DNA of 64,000 nt from an uncultured Christensenella sp. (lineage in GTDB: Bacteria > Bacillota > Clostridia > Christensenellales > UBA1750), in NCBI GenBank assembly GCA_905193155.1, contig CAJJNQ010000007.1, forward strand, positions 1 through 64,000, written 5' to 3'. A program made the translations under genes and the position numbers. Numbering within the stretch: the stretch's first letter is position 1; each line of letters opens with the position of its first letter. Shown here piece by piece: positions 8,189 through 15,962 of the stretch. The notes below the pieces were generated by a model. It searched no databases and had not been told where the DNA came from. It was given only the letters and a program-made list of their open reading frames with translations.

Positions 8189-10276
8189 TTACTCGATGTC
8201 GAGCAGCAGGCCGCCGGCCGCGGTCTGGGGAAGGTCGGACAGCGCGGAGGCAGCGTAGGTTTTCTCGGAAGAGAACACGGCGAAATCCTCCTCTTTCTGC
8301 AGGGTCAGGGTGAAGGAATCTCCTTCTGCGGAAACGGTATATCGGGCGGAAGGATCAGCGCTGCGGGCGAAAGTGAGAAGAGCGCGGGTCTGCGCGCTGT
8401 TGGCGGCGAGGAGATCCTCCGGCTGCTCGGTCTCCGCGCTGCCGGAGACGGCGGATTTGGAAGCGGCGGGCAGCATGCAGCCGGAGGAAAAATTGAATTG
8501 ATCTCCGGCACTCAGTAGGCTGACACGCAGGCCGCTGACCGCAAAATGCGTGTCCGTGCCCTTATAGGCCGCATCGCGGTTGTCGAGCACGGTGACCGTG
8601 CCGGAACCGAAGACCGTGCCGACGCCGTCGGAAATTGCGATGCCGGTGGCCTCGTCCAGACCGATGGCATAAGCGGCGCCGCCGGCATGCTGCATCGCGC
8701 ACAGACGCGCCAGGCGGCCGCGCGCGCCGAAGTGAGAATCAAAGACAAGGGAATCCCCGCTGGCGGATTTGTCGCAGGGCAGTCCCTGATAGAGCGCGCC
8801 TTCCTCGCCGCACACCACACCGGACGCGGTCAGATCCGCATTTGTGGGAACGGGATGCGTCAATACAGCGTGAGAATCCGCATCCTGATAACAAACAGAG
8901 CCGAGCATGTGCGCTCCCGCGCTGGTGCCGGAGAGGAACCCGCCGCGTGCAAAGAGGTCCTGCACAGCAAGGCCGATTGCGTTCGGGGTGCCGTCGGCGT
9001 TCTGCAGGGCGTATATGCCCAGGCTCTGATCGCCTCCGGTGAAATAAACGCCATGGCAGCTGGAAACCAGCGCCGCCCAATAGGGATCGCTGCCGATGGA
9101 ATCTCGGTTTCCCGCTGTCAGCGGGATATAGACCGCCTCAAAGCCTGCTTCGGCAAAGCGGTGCTCAAAGCTGAGAACGGAGGAGGTGTCCTGATAGAAG
9201 TAGGACCAAATCTCCCGTTCGCTGCCGCTGGAAGCGCCGATTACGGCCACACGCGGCGTATCGGGAAAATCGCGGAAGATGGATTGCGAGGAGGAGAGGA
9301 TGGAGCTGCGGCCGCCGCCGATTGTGGCTGCGCCGCCGTTGGGGAAGAGAATGCCCTTACCGCCGGCGATGATCCCGCTGGACGCGGGGAGTTCTTCCGG
9401 TGTGACCAGGCGGTCGGAACAATAGGAAATACCGGCAACCGCGTCTGCCGTGACGCTGGCTACATAAACGTAGCAGCAGCGGCCGGCATCCGCTGCATTG
9501 CCGTCCAGGTCTTTCTGCGAGGAAAGATCCATGGTGAATTCCGTCGAGGCAGCGTTGTCAAAACAGAGCGCTTTGCCGTCCTTCACCAGCGCATCCATGA
9601 ACGCGGGATCGGCGGCCGCCAGCTGCTCTTTGACCGCGTTAAAGCCGTTGGGGGAGAGAAACACATAGTTCTTTTCCAGTTCGCCGTCGGGTTCGCTTTC
9701 GAAGGAACCGCTGAGCGTGCTGCCGGAGCGGGTGAAGGTCAGCTTGCCCGCCGTGGGGGCGAAATAAACTGTCTGCTCGGCTTTTTCCAGACTGAGCAGG
9801 CCGTCTTTGCCGAACACGCCCGCATAGAAATAATGCGTGCCTGCTTCGGTAAACGCTTCGCCGGTGACCAGATCCTTCTGCGCGGTATTGAGCGTGTTGC
9901 CCACCCCGTCGCAGTAGCTTAAATCGGTCATCACATAAGCGCGGTTGGCGGGTTTATCCAGCGCCAGGATTTCATCGCGGCTGAGTGCGGAAAGCGCGTC
10001 CCAGACTTCGTCAAATCCGCACACGCTGTACCCCACCAGGAACCCTTCTGCGCCTTCCAGCGTGCTGGGTGGGAAGAAGGCGATTTTGTAGCCGGAGCTG
10101 TCCTCGCCCTTGCCGACCATGCGCAGCCTGGTGAGGGTATAGTCGTTCTGATGCGGATTTACCCATATATCGCCGCTTTGCGCATTCGGCTCGGGCGAGG
10201 CGGCCGGCGTCCCTGCACAAGCGCTCAGCGAAAACAGAAGGGCAAATGTGAGCAGCAGGATAGAGAGTCTTTTCAT
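8189..10276 (-). CDS. Surface lipoprotein with C-terminal cyanophycinase-like (S51) peptidase domain
   Basis: A 695-residue lipoprotein: signal peptide MKRLSILLLTFALLFSLSAC with lipobox Cys20, a novel N-terminal region (about 40-290), then an S51 peptidase domain (about 300-640). S51 hallmarks: TGGDQ (413-417), GTSAGA with Ser452, DSHFGARGRLARL with His515 and GLDEATG with Glu542. These match the cyanophycinase serine, histidine and glutamate positions. Cyanophycinases cut cyanophycin into beta-aspartyl-arginine dipeptides; here this would occur outside the membrane. ATG at 10276 is chosen for the signal peptide and an upstream AAGGAG. Last gene of the operon, behind an attenuator-like hairpin. 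Substrate inferred. Confidence 0.82.
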   Translation of the reverse strand: MKRLSILLLTFALLFSLSACAGTPAASPEPNAQSGDIWVNPHQNDYTLTRLRMVGKGEDSSGYKIAFFPPSTLEGAEGFLVGYSVCGFDEVWDALSALSRDEILALDKPANRAYVMTDLSYCDGVGNTLNTAQKDLVTGEAFTEAGTHYFYAGVFGKDGLLSLEKAEQTVYFAPTAGKLTFTRSGSTLSGSFESEPDGELEKNYVFLSPNGFNAVKEQLAAADPAFMDALVKDGKALCFDNAASTEFTMDLSSQKDLDGNAADAGRCCYVYVASVTADAVAGISYCSDRLVTPEELPASSGIIAGGKGILFPNGGAATIGGGRSSILSSSQSIFRDFPDTPRVAVIGASSGSEREIWSYFYQDTSSVLSFEHRFAEAGFEAVYIPLTAGNRDSIGSDPYWAALVSSCHGVYFTGGDQSLGIYALQNADGTPNAIGLAVQDLFARGGFLSGTSAGAHMLGSVCYQDADSHAVLTHPVPTNADLTASGVVCGEEGALYQGLPCDKSASGDSLVFDSHFGARGRLARLCAMQHAGGAAYAIGLDEATGIAISDGVGTVFGSGTVTVLDNRDAAYKGTDTHFAVSGLRVSLLSAGDQFNFSSGCMLPAASKSAVSGSAETEQPEDLLAANSAQTRALLTFARSADPSARYTVSAEGDSFTLTLQKEEDFAVFSSEKTYAASALSDLPQTAAGGLLLDIE

Positions 10277-10296
10277 GAAAATGTTCGCTCCTTTTG

Positions 10297-10329
10297 AAAA
10301 AAGCGGGCGGGGCATACCGCCCTGCCCGC
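10297..10329 (-). terminator. Intrinsic terminator/attenuator inside the operon
   Basis: Read leftward, a GC-rich 11-bp stem (10329-10319 with 10313-10303) is followed by six T (10302-10297). It sits between the small lipoprotein gene and the surface peptidase gene, so it should reduce transcription of the last gene. Confidence 0.65.
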
Positions 10330-10353
10330 AGCCGTGATGGGGTAAGAAAGGAA

Positions 10354-11175
10354 TTATTCCGCTGCGCCGAAGTACACGGTGACATAGTCGGAGGACTCCA
10401 CACCGTCCTTGGTCAGGGTGATGACGTAATCGTCGGGGTAATCGGGATTGTCGTCATACACGACGGAGGCAGTGATGCCCAGGTTCAGCGCCTCGATCTG
10501 AGCGCCGAAGTAGTCCTGAACGGCCTGGGTCTTTTCTTCCTGCGTCAGGGCGGAAACGTCCTGATCCTCCATCAGGCGGGTCTCGGTGACGAGATCAAAC
10601 GCGGCGGCAAAATCGTTGGCCAGATCAATCGTGCTCTGCTCCATGGTGAAGGTGCGGTCCGCTTCGCCGACCCACAGCACCTTTTCGTAGCCGATGGTCG
10701 CCAGATAGAAGTGGTATTCGCCGGCATTCTGCAGAAGAGAGGTGCCGTTGATCAGATCCACCGCGTCGCCGTAGAAGCGGATGGGGTCGGAGGTATTGCC
10801 GTCAAAGTAGCTCAGCTTGTCGCCGGAGAGATTGCGGATTTTGCCGTCCAGGTCCAGCGCGTCGATCTCCGCCAGGAAGCTGGAGGGATCGCTGAACTGC
10901 TCGGAGGTGAAGAAGGCCTTGACTTCGTCCACCGTCGCGGTGGAATAGCACATCGCAATGCTGAAAACGTCGCTGTTGGATGCGAGTTCACCCGCCGTGC
11001 CCTGCATGGAGAAGCCCTTCATGAAACTGGCATCGTTGGTGTTCGTGCCGCAGAGCGTAACGTCTGCTACGGCGTACTTGTCGTCGAAGGGATCCTTCTT
11101 GGCGCAGCCGGTTGCAGTCAGGCCGAGCGCAAGAACGAGAACCAAAAGGAGCGCGAGAAGTTTGTTGGTTTTCAT
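10354..11175 (-). CDS. Lipoprotein of unknown function in cyanophycinase-like operon
   Basis: A 273-residue protein with signal peptide and lipobox (LTATGCAKK, Cys24), so surface-anchored. I recognise no known domain. Residues about 95-180 resemble a stretch of the neighbouring surface peptidase: both share a pattern of DEV/alternating hydrophobics, then AGEYHFYLATIG here and AGTHYFYAGVFG there, followed by E(K)A-hydrophobic-TF. They may share an adhesion- or substrate-binding fold. It lies 24 nt downstream of the cytoplasmic S51 peptidase gene and is co-oriented with the operon. It could present or bind the polymer; this is inference. Confidence 0.7.
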   Translation of the reverse strand: MKTNKLLALLLVLVLALGLTATGCAKKDPFDDKYAVADVTLCGTNTNDASFMKGFSMQGTAGELASNSDVFSIAMCYSTATVDEVKAFFTSEQFSDPSSFLAEIDALDLDGKIRNLSGDKLSYFDGNTSDPIRFYGDAVDLINGTSLLQNAGEYHFYLATIGYEKVLWVGEADRTFTMEQSTIDLANDFAAAFDLVTETRLMEDQDVSALTQEEKTQAVQDYFGAQIEALNLGITASVVYDDNPDYPDDYVITLTKDGVESSDYVTVYFGAAE

Positions 11176-11199
11176 GATATTATTTCCTCCTGAGCCAAT

Positions 11200-12024
11200 T
11201 TATTGCACGGCGCTGTGCGCCGCTGCAAGCTTTTCGATGGTGAAGCACCCGTCTTTGCGCGTCAGATGCATTACATAGGCGGAACCGAGCACACGAAAGG
11301 TTCCGTCCGGGAGAGAGACCTCCAACGCAGTATCTTCGCTGATGCCGAAGCCCTGCGCTTCATTTGAGGCTTCCATTGCAGCCATGAGACGCTGAAGGCG
11401 CGCACGGCGGTTGAAATGCTGATCCACAATGCCATGCGGAAGGAATCCCAGCCCACGGGAGATCAGCAGCGGTTCGGGGGAGAAGCCCTCGCTGTGATCC
11501 TGCCAGGCGCGGGCATCGGTGCAAAGGGGAAGGGTCAGCGCGCCCTCGTCGTCCCCGCGTGCGATCATGATGCGGCTCATGATTGCTGCGCCCGCCGAGG
11601 ATCCGCCGATGACCCCGCCGCCATCAAGCAGGCGGCGCATGGCGGCCAGCACGGGAGTATCCGTGCCGTCTGCCTGAAGCAGAAGCCGCGCTGTCCGCAG
11701 CTGATCGCCGCCGCCGAACCAGATGCCGCCGACGCCTTCCAGAACCGGCAGAAGGGATTGATCCGCGCGGTTTGTCCAGCTGTTTCGGCCGACAAGATCG
11801 GGCTGCTCGGTCAGCGGCAGCAGGGCGACCTGACCAACGCCCGCTTCCAGCAGCAACTCGCGATTAGCGGAAAAGCTGTCCTCCGGGTCCCCGCTGGCGC
11901 AGACCGCCAATACAACCTTTGCGGACTTTCCGCCGCACAGTTCGGCAAAACGGGAGAAGATTTCTTTTTTGCCCTGCTCGGTTGCGCCGATATTGCCGCC
12001 CGCGATCAAAAGCGTACCGTTCAT
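11200..12024 (-). CDS. Cytoplasmic cyanophycinase-like (S51) peptidase
   Basis: A 274-residue protein without a signal peptide. It has the cyanophycinase set: FGGGDQ (103-108), GSSAGA with Ser143, VDQHFNRRARLQRL with His203, and GISEDTALEV with Glu230. Length and the DQHF motif favour cyanophycinase over the shorter dipeptidase PepE. The reaction in this family is hydrolysis of beta-aspartyl-linked peptides. Its start overlaps the stop of the ATPase gene by 4 nt, so the two are translationally coupled. With an importer and an isoaspartyl dipeptidase in the same operon, it probably trims imported beta-aspartyl oligomers. Confidence 0.85.
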   Translation of the reverse strand: MNGTLLIAGGNIGATEQGKKEIFSRFAELCGGKSAKVVLAVCASGDPEDSFSANRELLLEAGVGQVALLPLTEQPDLVGRNSWTNRADQSLLPVLEGVGGIWFGGGDQLRTARLLLQADGTDTPVLAAMRRLLDGGGVIGGSSAGAAIMSRIMIARGDDEGALTLPLCTDARAWQDHSEGFSPEPLLISRGLGFLPHGIVDQHFNRRARLQRLMAAMEASNEAQGFGISEDTALEVSLPDGTFRVLGSAYVMHLTRKDGCFTIEKLAAAHSAVQ

Positions 12025-13997
12025 TGCAGCGCCCTCCTGTATTCATCGCATTCCTTTTTGTTGGCATAGACGAAATGACCGGGGAGAATCTCCGTCCAGG
12101 CGGGCTTATCCTCGCGGTAATCGTGAACCGAGGGATCATACGCCGCAGAAGTTTCGCTTAGCCGCAGGGCGGGATCGGGCATGGGGATGGCGCGCAGCAG
12201 AGACTGTGTGTAAGGATGCAGCGGATGCGCAAAGAGCTCCTCGCTCGGTGCAAGCTCCACCAGCGATCCCTTGTAGATCACGCCGATGCGGTCGGAGATG
12301 AAGCGTACCACGCTCAGGTCGTGCGCAATGAACAGGTAGGTCAGATGATGCTCCTGTTTCAGTTCGTTGAGCAGATTGATGATCTGCGCTCGGATTGAGA
12401 CGTCCAGCGCGCTGATCGGTTCGTCCGCAATGATGAATTCCGGTTCCATGATGAGCGCGCGCGCAATGCCGAGGCGCTGCCGCTGTCCGCCGGAAAACTC
12501 GTGGGGGAACCGGCTGGCGAACTCCGGCAGCAGCCCCACCTGCTGCATGGCGCGGGACACCTTCGCCTTGCGTTCGTCTTCATTTTTGAAGAGCTTGAAG
12601 TTGTAAAGCCCTTCGGAGATGATGTAGTCCACCTTGGCGCGCTCGTTCAGGCTGGCCATGGGGTCCTGAAAGATCATCTGCACCTGTTGGCGATACTGCT
12701 TGATTTCCTCCCGGCTGAAGCGCCGATTGACTCGCTTGCCTTTATAGAGGATTTCCCCGCCCGCAGTGGGGATGATTTTCATGACGGCGCGGCCGATAGT
12801 GGTTTTGCCGCTGCCCGATTCGCCCACCAGGCTGAAGGTTTCGCCGCGGTAGATGTCAAAGGACACGCCGTTGACGGCGCGGAAAGCCTTGCTGCCGGTG
12901 CCGAACTGAATGGAAAGGTCCTTGACCGAAAGCAGCGGTTCGTCCGTGCAGGGAGAATAGGTTTCCGGCACAGCGGGTGCGCGCCCCAGCCCCGGCGTGC
13001 GGTAGGCGCGCGGGTCGCCCCATTTGGCGATGGAGAGCGGGTGCATCGTCCAGGTCTTGGCGGTGTGATCGGGGGAGACGGGGAATACAGGAGGCTCTTC
13101 GAGTCGGTCGATTTCCATCGCCTCCGGATTGCGAGGATAGAAGGCGTCCCCCTTGATTTCGTTGTAAAGATTGGGCGGCGTGCCGGGGATGGTGAAGAGC
13201 TTTTCGCCCTTGGTGCTGAGCTGCGGCAGTGCGCGCAGCAGGGCGCGGGTGTAGGGATGAACGGGACAGGCAAAGACTTCTTCCGTCGGACCCGTTTCCA
13301 CGATTTCGCCGGCATACATCACCGCCACGCGGTCAGCAATGTTGGCCACTACGCCCAGGTCATGCGTGATGAAGATCACGCTCAAGCCCATTTTACGCTG
13401 AATACGGCGCAGCAGCTGGAGAATCTGCGCCTGAAGGGTGACGTCCAGCGCAGTGGTCGGCTCATCGCAGATCAGCACTTCGGGATCGGCGGCAATGGCG
13501 GTCGCAATGACGATGCGCTGCCGCATTCCGCCGGAAAACTCGTGCGGATAGCGTCCGTAACGATCGGCAGAAATGCCGACCTGCTCCATCAGCTTTTTCG
13601 CTTTCTCAATGGAAGCTTCTTTGGAAAGGTCTGTGTGCAGCAGGATCATTTCGCGGATCTGCTCACCTACGGTCATCAGCGGGTTGAGCGCTGTCATCGG
13701 GTCCTGGAACACCATTGCAATGCGCTTGCCGCGGATGGGCAGCCAGTCCTTTTCCTTCAGCTGATCCAGACGGATGCCGTCAAATTCAATGCTGCCGCCG
13801 ACGATCGAACCGTTTTTATCGGTCATGCCGATCAGCGTCTTGGTCAGTACGCTTTTGCCGGAGCCGGATTCTCCGACGATGGCCAGCGTCTCGTTTTCGT
13901 AAAGATCCAGACTGGCGCCGCGCACAGCGGCCAAAGTCTTTCCGCGAAGGCTGAAATGGACGCGGAGGTCGCGAACGCTCAATACGGTCTTGGACAT
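12021..13997 (-). CDS. Peptide ABC transporter, fused double ATPase (DppD-DppF type)
   Basis: A 658-residue protein carrying two complete ABC ATPases, normally two polypeptides. Domain 1: Walker A GESGSGKSV (42-50), signature FSGGMRQR, Walker B LICDEPT, then an oligopeptide-type C-terminal region. Domain 2: second Walker A GESGSGKTT (about residue 390), signature FSGGQRQR, Walker B IIADEP. The Cys pair common in the Opp C-terminal motif is replaced (GDAFYPRNPEA). It powers the two permeases encoded just upstream (15 nt gap). Confidence 0.93.
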   Translation of the reverse strand: MSKTVLSVRDLRVHFSLRGKTLAAVRGASLDLYENETLAIVGESGSGKSVLTKTLIGMTDKNGSIVGGSIEFDGIRLDQLKEKDWLPIRGKRIAMVFQDPMTALNPLMTVGEQIREMILLHTDLSKEASIEKAKKLMEQVGISADRYGRYPHEFSGGMRQRIVIATAIAADPEVLICDEPTTALDVTLQAQILQLLRRIQRKMGLSVIFITHDLGVVANIADRVAVMYAGEIVETGPTEEVFACPVHPYTRALLRALPQLSTKGEKLFTIPGTPPNLYNEIKGDAFYPRNPEAMEIDRLEEPPVFPVSPDHTAKTWTMHPLSIAKWGDPRAYRTPGLGRAPAVPETYSPCTDEPLLSVKDLSIQFGTGSKAFRAVNGVSFDIYRGETFSLVGESGSGKTTIGRAVMKIIPTAGGEILYKGKRVNRRFSREEIKQYRQQVQMIFQDPMASLNERAKVDYIISEGLYNFKLFKNEDERKAKVSRAMQQVGLLPEFASRFPHEFSGGQRQRLGIARALIMEPEFIIADEPISALDVSIRAQIINLLNELKQEHHLTYLFIAHDLSVVRFISDRIGVIYKGSLVELAPSEELFAHPLHPYTQSLLRAIPMPDPALRLSETSAAYDPSVHDYREDKPAWTEILPGHFVYANKKECDEYRRALQ

Positions 13998-14012
13998 GAT
14001 TGCGTTCCCTCC

Positions 14013-14990
14013 TTAAATATGGTTGCGCGGGTCGGAAGCATCCGCAAAGCGGTTGCCGACGATGTAAAACGAAACCGTGACAAACGAGAGGATGATAGTC
14101 GGATAGATCAGCTGGAAGGGATAGACCTCAAAGCTGTTCTTGCCTACGGAAACCAGATTGCCCAGCGAAACAACGTCCAGCGGCAGCCCCAGGTTGATGT
14201 AGCTGAGGAATACTTCGGAGCCGATGGAATAGGGGATGGTCAGCGCCACTTCCATGATGATGATGCTGACGATGTAGGGCACGATGTTCTTGATGAGAAT
14301 TCGGAAAAGCGGCGTGCCCAGGCATTGGGAGGCAATGTTGTACTCGTTTTCGCGGATGGCGACGACGCGGTTGCGCACAAAGCGCGCAATCGACAGCCAG
14401 CCCGTCAGGCACATCGCCAGCACGATTGTCCAGAAGCTGGGACGCAGTATGTAGGTAAACAGCACCAGGTAGACGGTCTGCGGGATGTTGGTCACGATGT
14501 TGTATAGCTCCGTCATGAACCGGTCAATGCGGCGAACATAGCCCCACAAAGCCCCGGCAATGGTGCCCAGCGTCACGTCGAAGAAGGCGATCACAAAACC
14601 AAGCAGGAGCGAGGTGCGCGTGCCGTACCAGGTGCGCGACCACATATCGCGGCCGATGTTGTCCGTGCCAAAGAGATGCTCGGCGCACGGCGCGAGGTTC
14701 CAGGTTGCGCTGCCCGTCTCGGCAAAGTTCGGGTTGCGGTAGCTCGTTTCCCACCCGGGGATCATTTCGCAGATCATGGGATAAAGGAGACTCATCAGCA
14801 CAAATGCACACACGATGGTGAGCAGCAGCACCGAGGAACGTTTTTTGAAGAAGGTGCGGAAGGTGCTCTGCCAGTAGGAGTAGTTGGAGTATCCTGTCAG
14901 CTCGCTTTTTTCGGGATCGAAGGGGATGCGCTCGAACAGGCTCTCGCTCAGCGCCGCCTTGAGGTTCGGTTTGCAGACGTTCATGCTCAT
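14013..14990 (-). CDS. Peptide ABC transporter permease (DppC type)
   Basis: A 325-residue permease with an OppC-type N-terminal helix (about 55-75) and a transport domain of about five further helices. The cytoplasmic EAA-type loop is around residues 225-245 (IASQCLGTPLFRILIKNIVP). The long hydrophilic N-terminus is typical. It forms the channel with the DppB-like protein, whose gene overlaps this start by 4 nt. Confidence 0.93.
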   Translation of the reverse strand: MSMNVCKPNLKAALSESLFERIPFDPEKSELTGYSNYSYWQSTFRTFFKKRSSVLLLTIVCAFVLMSLLYPMICEMIPGWETSYRNPNFAETGSATWNLAPCAEHLFGTDNIGRDMWSRTWYGTRTSLLLGFVIAFFDVTLGTIAGALWGYVRRIDRFMTELYNIVTNIPQTVYLVLFTYILRPSFWTIVLAMCLTGWLSIARFVRNRVVAIRENEYNIASQCLGTPLFRILIKNIVPYIVSIIIMEVALTIPYSIGSEVFLSYINLGLPLDVVSLGNLVSVGKNSFEVYPFQLIYPTIILSFVTVSFYIVGNRFADASDPRNHI

Positions 14991-15931
14991 CCCTCCTTTT
15001 TATCCGTCAGCCGAATGCGGGGATCCAGCAGCACCATCAGAATATCCCCCAGAAACACGCCGAGCACGCCCAGCGCCGAATAGAGGATGACCAGCACCTG
15101 CACAAGGGAATTATCCATCTCCTGAATGGCCTCGACGAGCAATCCGCCCATGCCGGGAATGGAATAAAGGCTCTCAATCACCAGGGAGCCGGAGATCGTC
15201 AGCAGCATCTGCAGCGGAAAATACTGCGCCAGAGGCACCAGTGCGTTGCGCAGTACATGGCGCTTCATCAGTTTCCAGTCGGTCATGCCCTTGCTGCGGG
15301 CAAATTTGACGTAATCCCTGTTTTCCTCATCCACCATGAACCGGCGCAGCCAGATAGCATACCATGCAATGCTGGACAGCGAAAGTGAAACCGTCGGCAG
15401 AATCCACGTCACAGGATTGCGCTCGCTGAACATCATCGGGATGTGGAAAAGTCCCGTGACGGCGATCTGCAGAAGGAAGAGATAGATCAGGCTCGGCACC
15501 GCGCGCACGATGACCACATATCCCGTGCCCAGCGCATCCGGCCATTTGCCTTTTCCCTTGGCCATCGCCATGCCCATCAGCAGCCCCAGGATCAGCGAAA
15601 GCACCATGCTCACCGCGCCGAAGGCAAGGGAGTAGGGGATTTTCTCCGCCAGAATGTCCGCGATGGCGCGGTGCGGTTGGAGAACATAGGATTCGCCCAG
15701 GTCGCCGCGAAAGAGTTTTCCCATGAATTCACCGAAGAGCTTGATGGGGTTGCCGACCGCGCCGATCTCCACCAGGTACATCTGCCGCTCGGCTTCGCTC
15801 ATGTTCTGGTAGTCGTCGCGCGTAAAATAACCGTCCGTCGGCATCAGGCGCAGCAGCAGGAAGACGACGAACACAACGATGAATACGCTCAACAGCGATT
15901 GCAGCGTCCGCTTGAAGATATATTTCGCCAT
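14987..15931 (-). CDS. Peptide ABC transporter permease (DppB type)
   Basis: A 314-residue inner-membrane permease with six predicted helices, beginning MAKYIFKRTLQSLLSVFIVV, a standard DppB start. The loop ARSKGMTDWKLMKRHVLRNA is the EAA motif that contacts the ATPase. ATG at 15931 is preferred (AAGGGGA upstream); an in-frame ATG at 15973 would overlap the binding-protein gene. Part of the same importer as its neighbours. Confidence 0.94.
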   Translation of the reverse strand: MAKYIFKRTLQSLLSVFIVVFVVFLLLRLMPTDGYFTRDDYQNMSEAERQMYLVEIGAVGNPIKLFGEFMGKLFRGDLGESYVLQPHRAIADILAEKIPYSLAFGAVSMVLSLILGLLMGMAMAKGKGKWPDALGTGYVVIVRAVPSLIYLFLLQIAVTGLFHIPMMFSERNPVTWILPTVSLSLSSIAWYAIWLRRFMVDEENRDYVKFARSKGMTDWKLMKRHVLRNALVPLAQYFPLQMLLTISGSLVIESLYSIPGMGGLLVEAIQEMDNSLVQVLVILYSALGVLGVFLGDILMVLLDPRIRLTDKKEG

Positions 15932-15962
15932 GTTATTCCCCTTTTTCAGTCCGGCGGCAGGG

